64,000 bases of DNA from Proteiniclasticum aestuarii (GCF_017368455.1 NZ_JAFNJU010000003.1:186001-250000); one strand, 5' to 3'. Shown: positions 8,835-18,477, counted from the stretch's first letter. Numbers and translations are program-made. The notes: generated by a model not told the origin, from the letters alone.

Positions 8835-9512
8835 ATGAAAAAGATAAATGTGATTATTTATATTTTAATTGGACTTAGTTTATTTTTTATATTTTATAGA
8901 CCAGACCAAAGAGAATCAGTATATTCAAGCTTATTAGTGATTGTAACATCGGTCTCAGTACTAGTAAGCTATATGATGTACAGTTCCCAAATAGTTCCTA
9001 AGCTTTATGTGCTAGGAAGTATTAAAGACGCCAAGAATCAGTGGTCAGGAAGAGTTATGAACGATTTCATTGTTTCACAGACAGATGATATAGAGGGAAT
9101 AGCGTATGATGGAAATGACAAGTCTGTTATTTTGGAGATTCACAACAATGGTAGTGTTCCTGCCACAAACATTAAGATAGAATACGATATTGTTACATAT
9201 ATTAAAAAGATTAAATTCGGAGTGGATAGAGCGGAGATTTTAAATTTTAGTAGTGTTATTCTAGAGAGGGTATCAAGAACGATAGAGTATGATTACTTAC
9301 CCCCAGGAGATTCGAGAAGTGAAGTGATTTTTTATGTAAGCAGATATCCGCAAGTTGACATTGTAGTCAAGAAATTAATAAGTAAAGAGGAGAGATTTAT
9401 TTCGAGTGATACAGTTATATTAAGATATAGAGATGAGAGATTTACTAAGCTAGGGGATAATCAAGATTTACTTTATTTATTGGGAATTAGTAATCCAGAT
9501 GTATCTCCTTAA
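8835..9512 (+). CDS. Hypothetical membrane-anchored protein in SEFIR gene unit
   Basis: This is a 225-aa protein that starts with two close hydrophobic helices (INVIIYILIGLSLFFIF and SLLVIVTSVSVLVSYMMY), so a hairpin in the membrane is likely. It is followed by a soluble domain of beta character (SVILEIHNNGSVPATNIKIEYDI), which recalls an immunoglobulin-like fold. It is organised like the gene before it. It is probably transcribed with the SEFIR gene and ends ahead of a terminator at 9698. The function is unknown. Confidence 0.5.
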   Translation: MKKINVIIYILIGLSLFFIFYRPDQRESVYSSLLVIVTSVSVLVSYMMYSSQIVPKLYVLGSIKDAKNQWSGRVMNDFIVSQTDDIEGIAYDGNDKSVILEIHNNGSVPATNIKIEYDIVTYIKKIKFGVDRAEILNFSSVILERVSRTIEYDYLPPGDSRSEVIFYVSRYPQVDIVVKKLISKEERFISSDTVILRYRDERFTKLGDNQDLLYLLGISNPDVSP

Positions 9513-9697
9513 ATAGAATAGAAGGTATCGCCATATTATTGGAGGCAAAGGATAGGAAACGCAAGTTGATATGATAAAACTGAAATGCATAATATTTCGT
9601 AAAGTTTGGTATAGAACTTTATAAGAAAAATTACGAATTAGAAATTTAAAGTAGATGATTTAGCATAAATCAATCGGATAATTATGAGTAGCCATCC

Positions 9698-9734
9698 AGA
9701 TGAACTTATATTTAATGAGGTTCATCTTTATTTT
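9698..9734 (+). terminator. Terminator after the SEFIR unit
   Basis: The stem AGATGAAC/GTTCATCT with a 14-nt loop is followed by TTATTTTAT. Confidence 0.6.
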
Positions 9735-9792
9735 ATGTAGAGTGAATAATTCCCCGGATTACTAGAATAATAAAATTGGAGGTGTTCAGATA

Positions 9793-10122
9793 ATGATTGA
9801 CACAAAAATCCATGCACTTGAAGTCCTAAATTATGTACTAAGTAGAAGTAGTGAGAAGGATAAGAAAGAGATAATTAGGAAATCGATGGTAGAGTTAAAA
9901 AAATTCGAATTCAAGATTGATGAAGAGGTATTCTTTAAGGAGATACTCAAGAGGAAAGATGGACTTAAATTCATGCAATCAAATGGTATATTGACTTTAG
10001 AAGAACTTGTGATGAAGCAATACGAGTATCGTATGAAGTATGAGTGGGGTCTTTACAAGAAAATTCCTTCAATGATTGATATAAACGAAGATGACTTAGA
10101 TGAATCATACTATTTAGATTAA
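9793..10122 (+). CDS. Hypothetical protein
   Basis: This is a 109-aa charged, helix-rich soluble protein with no recognised family. A good ribosome site (GGAGGTG) lies about 8 bp before the ATG, which supports translation. It stands alone between the SEFIR unit and the restriction-modification operon. The C-terminus is acidic (DINEDDLDESYYLD). A small regulator or an anti-toxin-like protein are both possible, without direct evidence. Confidence 0.5.
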   Translation: MIDTKIHALEVLNYVLSRSSEKDKKEIIRKSMVELKKFEFKIDEEVFFKEILKRKDGLKFMQSNGILTLEELVMKQYEYRMKYEWGLYKKIPSMIDINEDDLDESYYLD

Positions 10123-10340
10123 TATTCATGTATCAATCTGGAAGAATCAATAATAAAAGCCATTTTTGTGATTTTTTCATGTTGATGTCCCTAATTGTGG
10201 ACATCAATTATAGTAGACTAAAATAGGTGCTTATTCTAAGTGCTGAATTGTTGTGATTAAATGGAAAATTGATTAATTTCAAAGTATAATTGATATTGCG
10301 AGTATTGTAGTTAAAAGATGATTAGTGATTTAAATATATC

Positions 10341-10359
10341 ATACTATAATTTATAGTAT
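10341..10359. promoter_or_regulatory. Palindrome over a -10-like box before hsdR
   Basis: ATACTATAA-T-TTATAGTAT is a perfect 9-bp inverted repeat that contains TATAAT at 10345-10350, about 45 bp before the hsdR start. It looks like an operator covering the promoter of the restriction operon. The protein that binds it is not known; an XRE regulator is a candidate. Confidence 0.45.
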
Positions 10360-10396
10360 ATAGTTGGTTAAAACGAAAAAAATACGGGGGATAACG

Positions 10397-13180
10397 ATGA
10401 AAAACATGAGTAATTCAGAACAAACCGCTGGATATCAGTCGGAGGCTCAGCTGGAAGCGCTTCTTGTCAAAAACCTGATAAGAAAGGACTATGAGCGGGT
10501 GGAGATAAGGGATAGGGATGACCTTGAAGCTAATTTCAGGCAAACCTTATATCGGTTCAATGAAAGTAAGCTAAATGGAAAACCGTTCTCCAATAAGGAA
10601 TTCGAGAAAATACTGCTTCATATTGAAGGGAAGAGCATCTACCAGAGCGCAAAGAATCTCAGGGACCAGTTCGTGCTGACCAGGGATGATGGAACCGAGG
10701 TGTATATCGGATTCATGAGTGATGAGCATACCGACAACATCTACCAGGTGACGAACCAGGTGACAATGATTGGGAAGTATACCAACCGATATGATGTTAC
10801 GCTGCTGATGAATGGACTGCCAGTATGCCAGATTGAACTCAAGCGAAGAGGCATGGACATGAAAGCGGCTTTCAATCAGATAATGAGATATCGAAGGCAT
10901 TCCTTTGCGGGGCTTTACCGGTATGTGCAGCTTTTTGTCATCAGTAACGGAGTAGATACCAAGTATTTCTCCAATAATGATGGAGAAATCAATTACGGGA
11001 ACACGTTCTTCTGGACAGATGAATCAAATAATCGTATATCCACTTTACAGGATTTTGCGGATTCCTTTTTCAATCGCTACTTCCTCACAAAGATTCTTTC
11101 GAAATACTTTGTCATCAATGACACAGACAAGATGCTTATGGTCATGAGACCCTATCAGATATTCGCCACAGAGGCTCTTGTGAAGAAGGCGACCGAAACC
11201 TTGTCTAACGGTTATGTATGGCATACAACAGGCGCAGGGAAGACGCTGACCTCATTTAAAGCTAGTCAGCTCATTGCGCAGGACAATCAGGTCAAAAAGG
11301 TATTCTTTCTTGTAGACAGAAAGGACCTGGACACCCAGACAACTCAGGAATTCAATAAATTTGAAGCAGGCTCCGTGGATACGACAGACAGTACAAAAGT
11401 ACTGGTCAAGCAGATTAAGGACCCGCAGAGGAAGCTTATCATCACAACCATTCAGAAGCTGGCTCATGCAGTCAACTCAGCCAGATATGAAAAGGTCCTT
11501 TCTCAGTACAGTGAAGAGAAGGTCATCTTCATTATTGATGAGTGTCACAGAAGTCAGTTCGGTGATATGCACAAGGATATCAAGAAGCATTTCACCAAAG
11601 CGCAGTATTTCGGTTTTACCGGAACACCCAGGTTCATAGAGAACAAGAGCCAGGATGGAAGAACCACCACCGACATATTCGGGAAGTGTTTGCATACCTA
11701 TCTCATCAAGGAAGCCATTCATGACAACAATGTCCTTGGATTCAATGTGGAGTATATCCAGACCTTTACAGGGCAGTATGATGAATCCGATGATGCTATG
11801 GTGGAGGGAATCGATACCAAAGAAGTATATGAGGACCCGGAGAGAATCTCCCTTGTTGCCAATCACATTGTGAATCATCATCACATGAAGACCAGAAACA
11901 AGCAGTATACAGCACTCTTTACCGTAGCGTCCATACCGATGCTTATAAAATACTATGACATGTTCAAGACCATTCAGCACAACCTGAAGATAACAGCGGT
12001 TTTCACATTCGGCCAGAATGAAGATGCGGAAGGTAAGGATGAACATTCCAGAGAGTCCCTGGAAAGAATCATTAAGGACTACAACAAGGAATTCGGGACC
12101 AACTATTCCACTGATACATTCAGTGCTTTCAACACGGATGTCTCCAAGAGAGTGAAGACGAAACAGATAGATATCCTCATTGTCGTGAATATGTATACCA
12201 CAGGCTTTGACTCCAAGCCTCTCTCCACGCTTTATGTCGATAAGAGGATGAAGTTCCATGACTTACTTCAAGCCTTCTCCCGAACAAATAGAGTGGAACT
12301 GGCCACGAAGCCCTATGGCAATATAGTATGCTACAGAAATCTGAAAGAACGCACGGATGAAGCCATTAAGCTGTTCAGTCAGACAGACAGTGTGGATGAT
12401 GTGCTGCTGAGAGAGTATTCCTACTACCTGGATAAGTTCCAGGATGCTATTGGTGACCTTCATGATGTGGTTAAGACGCCTGCTGATGTGGATAATCTCA
12501 TGTCAGAGGACGACCAGAAGAAATTCATTATAGCATTCAGAGAACTCTCCAAACTTCTCCTCATCCTTCAATCCTTTGTTGAGTTTGAGTTTGACCCGTC
12601 TGTTCTCCATATCACGGAACAGACCTATCAGGATTTCAGAAGCAAGTATCTGGACCTCCATGAAGAGAGTACTCGAACCAGTGGAGATAAGGCGACAATC
12701 CTGGATGATATCGACTTTTCCATTGAGCTGATGCATACGGATAGAATCAATGTAGCTTATATCATGAATCTTATTCGAAACATCAACTTCGAAGATGATG
12801 AAAAGAAGAAGAAAGATGTGGAATACATCAAGAAGGAGTTGGACAGAACGGATAATCCTCAGCTCAGAAAGAAAGTGGACCTTATCAAGGCATTCCTTGA
12901 TGAAGTCATTCCCAATGTTTCACCCGAAGATAATGTCGATGATGAATATTTTGGATTTGAAAACAGGAAAAGGGATGAAGAAATCACCGAGTTCTCCGAA
13001 GAAAAAGGAGTAGATGTGGGGATTCTTACAAGAGAGATATCAGAGCTTGAATTCACAGGTATCTTCAACAAGGAAAGAATAAGGGAAAACCTGGGTTCAG
13101 GAATATCCTTCCTGAAAAAGAAATCACTTCTTGAAGAAATAAAGAATTTCATATACGAATTAGTGGAGAAATACCAGTAA
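10397..13180 (+). CDS. hsdR: Type I restriction enzyme, R (nuclease/translocase) subunit
   Basis: HsdR (927 aa) is the motor and nuclease of a type I restriction-modification complex. The N-terminal PD-(D/E)xK nuclease site is visible as RYDVTLLMNG...CQIELKRRG. It is followed by the helicase motifs TTGAGKT (Walker A), VDRKD, IDECHRSQFGD (DECH box), TGTP and a later QAFSRTNR. ATG 10397 with GGGGGAT upstream is chosen over the TTG at 10364. The order hsdR-hsdM-hsdS on one strand with gaps of about 20 and 12 bp indicates an operon. Its base composition is closer to the host chromosome than that of the neighbouring cargo, a sign that the island is a mosaic. Confidence 0.95.
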   Translation: MKNMSNSEQTAGYQSEAQLEALLVKNLIRKDYERVEIRDRDDLEANFRQTLYRFNESKLNGKPFSNKEFEKILLHIEGKSIYQSAKNLRDQFVLTRDDGTEVYIGFMSDEHTDNIYQVTNQVTMIGKYTNRYDVTLLMNGLPVCQIELKRRGMDMKAAFNQIMRYRRHSFAGLYRYVQLFVISNGVDTKYFSNNDGEINYGNTFFWTDESNNRISTLQDFADSFFNRYFLTKILSKYFVINDTDKMLMVMRPYQIFATEALVKKATETLSNGYVWHTTGAGKTLTSFKASQLIAQDNQVKKVFFLVDRKDLDTQTTQEFNKFEAGSVDTTDSTKVLVKQIKDPQRKLIITTIQKLAHAVNSARYEKVLSQYSEEKVIFIIDECHRSQFGDMHKDIKKHFTKAQYFGFTGTPRFIENKSQDGRTTTDIFGKCLHTYLIKEAIHDNNVLGFNVEYIQTFTGQYDESDDAMVEGIDTKEVYEDPERISLVANHIVNHHHMKTRNKQYTALFTVASIPMLIKYYDMFKTIQHNLKITAVFTFGQNEDAEGKDEHSRESLERIIKDYNKEFGTNYSTDTFSAFNTDVSKRVKTKQIDILIVVNMYTTGFDSKPLSTLYVDKRMKFHDLLQAFSRTNRVELATKPYGNIVCYRNLKERTDEAIKLFSQTDSVDDVLLREYSYYLDKFQDAIGDLHDVVKTPADVDNLMSEDDQKKFIIAFRELSKLLLILQSFVEFEFDPSVLHITEQTYQDFRSKYLDLHEESTRTSGDKATILDDIDFSIELMHTDRINVAYIMNLIRNINFEDDEKKKKDVEYIKKELDRTDNPQLRKKVDLIKAFLDEVIPNVSPEDNVDDEYFGFENRKRDEEITEFSEEKGVDVGILTREISELEFTGIFNKERIRENLGSGISFLKKKSLLEEIKNFIYELVEKYQ

Positions 13181-13199
13181 AAATGAAAGGGGTAAAAAT

Positions 13200-14744
13200 A
13201 TGACATTAACACAGAAACAGCAGAAACAGCAGAGAGAGCTTCATGGAAAACTATGGACAATGGTGAACGACCTTCGAGGCAATATGGAGGCTTATGAGTT
13301 CAAGAATTACATTCTTGGCGTCATCTTCTACAGATATCTGTCCGAGAGAACAGAAAGGTTCATGGCAAGACTTCTTAAAGACGACAACATCACCTATGAA
13401 GAAGCCTGGAAGAATCCGGAGTACAAAGAAGCTCTGATAGAAGAAGCCCTTGAATCTCTGGGATTCGTCATTGAACCGCAGAACCTCTTTTCACATCTGG
13501 TGAATAATATCAATACTGGCGATTTCACTGTGGAAGCCTTCCATAAGGCCATCAATGATGTTGTAGAGTCAACTTTAGGACAGCCTTCACAGGATGCATT
13601 CGATGGACTCTTTGAGGATATGGACCTGACCTCCACAAAGCTCGGAAGAGAGGTAAGAGAGAGGGGTAAACTGATGGGGAAAATACTCTCCACAGTGGAT
13701 TCCATCAGCTTTGACCATGAAGACATCACCATAGACGTGCTTGGCGATGCTTATATGTATCTTATCGGTATGTTTGCGCAAACAGCGGGTAAAAAGGGGG
13801 GCGAGTTCTACACCCCTCAATCAATTGTGGAGCTGGTAGCCAGGATTGCTACGCAGGGAAGAAAAGACATCCTGTCAGTTTCTGACCCGACATGTGGAAG
13901 TGGTGGACTTCTTCTTGAAACAAAGAAGTATTCCAATGTAAGAATCTTTGACGGAGCGGAGCTCACGTCTACCACTTACAATCTCTGTCGTATGAACATG
14001 ATTATTCATAATGTTCCATACACAAACTTTAACATCGCTAATACAGATACACTTGAGAGACCTGCTCATATGGACAAAACCTATTCTGTACAGGTTGCCA
14101 ACCCTCCCTATAGTGCGAAATGGAGTGCTGATGCCAAGTTTATGGAAGACGACAGATTCTCTCAATACGGAAAACTGGCACCTAAATCTAAGGCAGACTT
14201 CGCATTTGTTCAGCACATGGTGCATCAGATGGATGAGGATGGAATAGCAGTAGTGCTCCTGCCTCACGGAGTGCTCTTTAGAGGGGCTGCAGAGGGAACC
14301 ATAAGAGAACACATGATTAAAGAGCAGAACGTCATAGACACCATCATAGGGCTTCCTGCAGGGTGCTTTATGGGTACGTCCATACCAGTTGCGTGCCTCG
14401 TCTTAAAGAAGAACAGAGACAATAGTGATAATATCTTCTTCATAGATGCATCTAAAGAGTTTATTCCTGGAAAACCAGTCAATGCACTGTCAGAAGAGCA
14501 TATCGAAAAGATTCTGGAGACCTACGTGGCAAGAGAAGATGTAGAGAGGTATGCATCGAAGGCATCCATGGATACAATTGCAGAAAACGGCTATAATCTC
14601 AACATACCAAGGTATGTGGATACCTTCGAGAAAGAAGAAGAGATAGATATCCAGGCTGTAAAGGAAAAGTATGTGGAGCTTGAAACAGAGGCAAAAGAGA
14701 TTGAGAAAAAGATAGAAGAGTACTTTGCAGAGCTTGGGATATAG
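13200..14744 (+). CDS. hsdM: Type I modification methyltransferase, M subunit
   Basis: HsdM (514 aa) is the adenine-N6 methyltransferase that, with HsdS, marks the recognition site of the host DNA. The AdoMet motif DPTCGSGGLLLE and the catalytic NPPY motif (VANPPYSAKW) are both present and intact. The N-terminal helical domain (LRGNMEAYEFKNYILGVIFYRYLSER) is typical. AAAGGGG lies before the ATG. The C-terminus is a coiled-coil-like acidic/basic helix. All three subunits look intact, so the system is probably active. Confidence 0.96.
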   Translation: MTLTQKQQKQQRELHGKLWTMVNDLRGNMEAYEFKNYILGVIFYRYLSERTERFMARLLKDDNITYEEAWKNPEYKEALIEEALESLGFVIEPQNLFSHLVNNINTGDFTVEAFHKAINDVVESTLGQPSQDAFDGLFEDMDLTSTKLGREVRERGKLMGKILSTVDSISFDHEDITIDVLGDAYMYLIGMFAQTAGKKGGEFYTPQSIVELVARIATQGRKDILSVSDPTCGSGGLLLETKKYSNVRIFDGAELTSTTYNLCRMNMIIHNVPYTNFNIANTDTLERPAHMDKTYSVQVANPPYSAKWSADAKFMEDDRFSQYGKLAPKSKADFAFVQHMVHQMDEDGIAVVLLPHGVLFRGAAEGTIREHMIKEQNVIDTIIGLPAGCFMGTSIPVACLVLKKNRDNSDNIFFIDASKEFIPGKPVNALSEEHIEKILETYVAREDVERYASKASMDTIAENGYNLNIPRYVDTFEKEEEIDIQAVKEKYVELETEAKEIEKKIEEYFAELGI

Positions 14745-14756
14745 GGGGGTGAATGT

Positions 14757-15995
14757 ATGAGCAAGAACACTTCACGATTAAGATTTAATAAGTATAAGTC
14801 TTCACCTCAAATTGCGAAATTAGGGGATTATTCCATAAAAGTAGGTAGTGGAAAAACTCCCAAAGGAGGCTCTTCTGTATATCAAGATGATGGTGTAATT
14901 CTTATTAGAAGCCAAAATGTTCTTGATGGGCAGTTAGAACTGAAAGAGGTTGCATTTATTTCTGATGAAATAAATAAAACAATGAGTAACTCTGAAGTTA
15001 ATCCGAGAGATGTTTTGCTGAATATTACAGGAGCTTCCATCGGGCGATGTGCTATTGTCCCCAATGATTTTCCCCCAGCTAATGTTAATCAGCATGTATG
15101 CATTATTCGTGCAGATGAAAACAAACTAGACCCCAAATATCTTATGCAACAGATATTATCTCCCAGAATTCAGAATCAGATTAATAGTCTTCAAGCAGGA
15201 GGAAACAGAGAAGGACTGAATTTTCAACAAATTAGAGCTTTTGATGTGCTAATTCACGACTATCAAGAGCAAGTTCAAATTGGTGATTTCCTATCTACCA
15301 TTGACTCCCGCATCACCAATCAATCCTCTAAACTGGACTCTCTCCAGGAGTTGAAGAAGGGGGTTATGCAGAAGATATTCTCACAGGAGATTAGATTTAA
15401 GAGGGAAGATGGGAGAGAATATCCTGATTGGGAAGAAAAAACACTGGGGGATATTTTTGCTCAAATTGACAGTGGAATGACTGCTGAGCAAGTAACTGGG
15501 CCGACTGATTTTCCTGTTAGCAGAATTGAAACGATATCTGATGACAGAATAAATATTGATAAAGTTGGATATGTTAAACATTTTGATGGCATAGAAAGAT
15601 ATAAATTAATGAAAGGAGATATTTTATTTAGCAACATAAATAGTCTGAAGTTTATAGGTAGGGCTGTATTGGTTGAAAATGAAAAATTATATCATGGTAT
15701 GAACTTACTCAAACTTAGAGCTAAGGATGGATTCAGTAGCAAATTTTTGATTTACTCCTTCAATACTGAAAAGATGAGTAATCAGTTTAAGAGTAATGCA
15801 AAACGGGCTGTTAACCAAGCGAGTATATCTCAATCTGACATTAAGAGGCTCACGGTGAAAATCCCCATTATGGAAGAGCAACAAAAAATCGCAGACTTCC
15901 TCTCCACCCTCGACTCAAAAATCTCCCTCGAATCACAAATCTTGGAAACTCTTCAAACCATGAAAAAGGGATTACTGCAGCAGATGTTTGTGTAA
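14757..15995 (+). CDS. hsdS: Type I restriction-modification specificity subunit
   Basis: HsdS (412 aa) carries two target recognition domains, each read against half of a bipartite DNA site. Each domain is followed by a helical spacer: FLSTIDSRITNQSSKLDSL at about residues 177-195 and FLSTLDSKISLESQILETL near the end. These similar spacers are the conserved dimer-like helices of the family. The recognition domains are more AT-rich than hsdR and hsdM, as is usual when specificity domains are swapped. The start ATG 14757 follows a run of six G. Its sequence specificity cannot be predicted by eye. Confidence 0.94.
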   Translation: MSKNTSRLRFNKYKSSPQIAKLGDYSIKVGSGKTPKGGSSVYQDDGVILIRSQNVLDGQLELKEVAFISDEINKTMSNSEVNPRDVLLNITGASIGRCAIVPNDFPPANVNQHVCIIRADENKLDPKYLMQQILSPRIQNQINSLQAGGNREGLNFQQIRAFDVLIHDYQEQVQIGDFLSTIDSRITNQSSKLDSLQELKKGVMQKIFSQEIRFKREDGREYPDWEEKTLGDIFAQIDSGMTAEQVTGPTDFPVSRIETISDDRINIDKVGYVKHFDGIERYKLMKGDILFSNINSLKFIGRAVLVENEKLYHGMNLLKLRAKDGFSSKFLIYSFNTEKMSNQFKSNAKRAVNQASISQSDIKRLTVKIPIMEEQQKIADFLSTLDSKISLESQILETLQTMKKGLLQQMFV

Positions 15996-16035
15996 TTTGT
16001 TGTCATAAAATAATTTAATGGAGGAAAGAATAAGT

Positions 16036-17127
16036 ATGAACAATCATCAAGTACTTTCAAATGTTAAACCAGGAAGAAGAGGCAGGTATTTCTCACTTAT
16101 TATGTTGATAGTGTTATTGCTCATCATTTCTGGATGCTCTTCAAAAGAAAAAAATCCAGGACTCTTTTCTGAAGGTCTACTGTACGCAAAGCAAGGTGAT
16201 TCGTATGGGTATATCGACAAAACGGGTACATTCGTAATTAATCCGCAATTTGATTATGCCTATGGTTTCAGCCCGAATGGATTGGCTCCTGTAGCAAATG
16301 ATGACAAGTGGGGATATATCAATAAAAAAGGCGAAATAGTTATCCCGTTGCAGTATGAACTGGCCAATCATTTTAATGATGGTGAATTAGCAGTTGTAAA
16401 AATGAGCGGGAAGTATGGATTTATTGATAAAACTGGTAAGTTTATTATTAATCCAACATTTGATTACGCTTATGGGTTTGGAGTAGGCAAGCTCGCACCA
16501 GTTCAAATTGGGGATTCTTGGGGATATATAAACAAAGAAGGGACTATGGTTGCAGCTCCAATATTTAGTGAGGCTGATGAGTTCTATGACAGTGAATTAG
16601 CTGCAGTATGTATAGATGATAAATGGGGATATATTGATGAATCAGGTGAAATCGTGATTACCCCTCAATTCGATTCAGCAGCATCGTTCTATCACTCAAA
16701 TCTAGCCCTCGTTTCCATGGGAGGGAAATATGGGTTTATAAACAAAGAGGGAACTCTTGAAATCAATCCAATATATGATAAAGCTACTATTTATTCTATT
16801 GATGGATTAAGTCGTGTTCACATTGCTGGTAAATATGGATTCATCAATGAGAAAAATGAATTTGCAATTAATCCGATGTTTGATGAAGTTGGGATGATGT
16901 TTAATGGTTATGCTTACATAAACGAAAATGACAAATATGGATTCATCAACAATAAAGGTGAAGTAGTAGTAGAACCACAATTTGAACCATTTAGTGAGTA
17001 TTTTTCTTATGTAGGAAATGCTCGAAGCGATGGATTTGCAACTGTAAAACAGAATGGTAAGTATGGAATCATCAACATGAAGGGTGAATTCATTATTCAG
17101 CCAACATTCGATGATTTAGAATCTTAA
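16036..17127 (+). CDS. WG-repeat lipoprotein
   Basis: This is a 363-aa protein with a lipoprotein signal ending in the lipobox ISGCSS, followed by a chain of about ten WG beta repeats (patterns such as KWGYINKKGEIVIPLQY and KYGFIDKTGKFIINPTFD). It would be attached outside the membrane. WG-repeat proteins bind proteins or ligands, but no specific role is known. GGAGG lies 11 bp before ATG 16036; the track-long start at 16018 overlaps the ribosome site. It follows hsdS by 40 bp but need not share its function. Such repeat proteins are common cargo in mobile elements. Confidence 0.75.
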   Translation: MNNHQVLSNVKPGRRGRYFSLIMLIVLLLIISGCSSKEKNPGLFSEGLLYAKQGDSYGYIDKTGTFVINPQFDYAYGFSPNGLAPVANDDKWGYINKKGEIVIPLQYELANHFNDGELAVVKMSGKYGFIDKTGKFIINPTFDYAYGFGVGKLAPVQIGDSWGYINKEGTMVAAPIFSEADEFYDSELAAVCIDDKWGYIDESGEIVITPQFDSAASFYHSNLALVSMGGKYGFINKEGTLEINPIYDKATIYSIDGLSRVHIAGKYGFINEKNEFAINPMFDEVGMMFNGYAYINENDKYGFINNKGEVVVEPQFEPFSEYFSYVGNARSDGFATVKQNGKYGIINMKGEFIIQPTFDDLES

Positions 17128-17139
17128 AGGGAGATATAA

Positions 17140-17616
17140 ATGATATTCGAAATCCACGATGAAAAAGATATTGAAAAGGTCAAGAAATTCCTGGAAGAAA
17201 GTGCCATTGTCCATGATGTGAGAGATAGTTCTTATGACTCATGGGATGGAGTGAACATATATGATACCCTGACATCCATGTTTGGCGATAATCCAACACT
17301 TGATGGAAATGAAGTGGTGGACCTGGTTTACCAAAGAGTCCCATCAATGGTTGAAAGACTGAACGAGATTGCTATTCATGACTTCAGCAATGAAATTGAC
17401 GATAGTCCCTATCTTGCTATGGAAGGACATATCACAGACTATTACACCAAATTCATTGAAGAAGAATTGCAACTGATGGTGAATGAAGGAATAATTGAAA
17501 TAGAAGAAGAGAAAATGCCTGAGTTAACGGCGGAGGAATTTGAAGACTATACCTGCACCTGCGGAAACACAAGTGCTGACAGTGGGTTTTCCCTTGTGAC
17601 AAGGATGGGGGAATGA
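17140..17616 (+). CDS. Hypothetical acidic protein, C-terminus probably cut by a frameshift
   Basis: This is a 158-aa acidic, helix-rich protein of unknown family. Near its end it has DYTCTCGNTSADSGF, half of a zinc-ribbon-like pattern, and it then stops just after a GGGGG run (17607-17611). The next 26 codons in the -1 frame, overlapping by ATGA, supply the other half (CVCAGCGK). One more G would join the two, so this is a frameshifted gene, a programmed -1 shift, or a sequencing error. It starts 12 bp after the WG-repeat gene and is probably cotranscribed with it. Confidence 0.55.
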   Translation: MIFEIHDEKDIEKVKKFLEESAIVHDVRDSSYDSWDGVNIYDTLTSMFGDNPTLDGNEVVDLVYQRVPSMVERLNEIAIHDFSNEIDDSPYLAMEGHITDYYTKFIEEELQLMVNEGIIEIEEEKMPELTAEEFEDYTCTCGNTSADSGFSLVTRMGE

Positions 17617-17693
17617 TAGAGCCAACTTATGAGAGTGGCTGGACTGACCTCTGTGTCTGTGCCGGATGCGGGAAGATATTAAGAGTTAAATAA
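17613..17693 (+). CDS. 26-codon downstream piece with a Cys knuckle
   Basis: This short frame begins at the ATG that overlaps the previous stop (ATGA) and reads MIEPTYESGWTDLCVCAGCGK and a few more residues. The C-x-C-x2-C spacing fits the second half of a zinc ribbon begun in the upstream frame. It is more likely the original C-terminus of that gene than a separate protein, although translational coupling would also express it alone. Confidence 0.4.
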   Translation: MIEPTYESGWTDLCVCAGCGKILRVK

Positions 17694-17804
17694 TCGATTC
17701 ACGAGCGGAGACAGATAGAGCTAAAAGTTTTATCTGTCTTTTTTAAATATAATCTTGTTATAATTTCGCATATATGCTAATATGATGATACAAAGGAGTC
17801 GAAC

Positions 17805-18149
17805 ATGTGGGATATTGAATTTTACAGAACTGAGAATGATATTGTTCCTGTCAGTGACTTTATTGAAGAAATGGATGTTAAGATGCAGGCTAAGATTTTT
17901 AGAGAAATAGACATATTGCAAGAATTAGGAATTGAATTGAGATTCCCTCATTCAAGAGCTTTAGGTGATGGGCTGTTTGAGCTTAGGATATCATCCAGAG
18001 GAAATATCTCACGCATCATATATTTTCATTTTAACAATAATAAATTTGTCTTATTGCATGGATTCGTAAAGAAAACTCAAAAGACTCCTAGAAAAGAAAT
18101 TGAAGCAGCTAAAAACTATATGAATGACTACAGGAGGAGAAACGAATGA
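17805..18149 (+). CDS. HigB/RelE-type toxin (Gp49-like family)
   Basis: This is a 114-aa protein of the phage-derived Gp49-like/HigB group: WDIEFYRTENDIVPVSDFIEE at the start, then KMQAKIFREIDILQELG, a conserved LGDGLFELRI turn, RIIYFHF and the basic end LLHGFVKKTQKTPRKEIEAA. Toxins of this kind cleave mRNA on the ribosome. The antitoxin gene follows with a 4-bp overlap (ATGA), which is the usual HigBA order. In an island the pair would act as a stability or defence module. No missing residue is evident. Confidence 0.85.
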   Translation: MWDIEFYRTENDIVPVSDFIEEMDVKMQAKIFREIDILQELGIELRFPHSRALGDGLFELRISSRGNISRIIYFHFNNNKFVLLHGFVKKTQKTPRKEIEAAKNYMNDYRRRNE

Positions 18150-18430
18150 GTAAAGCAGGTGTAAGTTACAAAGAAATCAAAAAGAAACACCTTCAAAAAC
18201 CAGAGGTAAAGAAGGAGTACGATGCTCTCGAATTAAGATATAGTATTGTCAAAGCTTTGGCAAAACTGAGAAAAGAGCAGAACCTGACGCAACTTGAACT
18301 TGCAGACAAAATGAAAACCACACCTTCTGTCATTTCCAGAATTGAGAGTGGAAATCAGAATGTATCTGTGGATACAATTGAGAAAATTGCAAAAGTACTG
18401 GGGAAAACGCCGGTGCTTTCATTCAAATAG
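18146..18430 (+). CDS. HigA-type XRE antitoxin
   Basis: This is a 94-aa protein with a C-terminal helix-turn-helix: LRKEQNLTQLELADKMKTTPSVISRIESG, followed by NVSVDTIEKIAKVLGK. The N-terminal 30 residues are basic and would contact the toxin. Its ATG overlaps the toxin stop codon, so translation is coupled. Antitoxins of this kind repress their own operon; an operator is not obvious in the short upstream gap. A terminator follows at 18478. Confidence 0.87.
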   Translation: MSKAGVSYKEIKKKHLQKPEVKKEYDALELRYSIVKALAKLRKEQNLTQLELADKMKTTPSVISRIESGNQNVSVDTIEKIAKVLGKTPVLSFK

Positions 18431-18477
18431 GATGAGTAAGTTGTAATTGAATTAATGGACGAAAATAATAAAATAAG

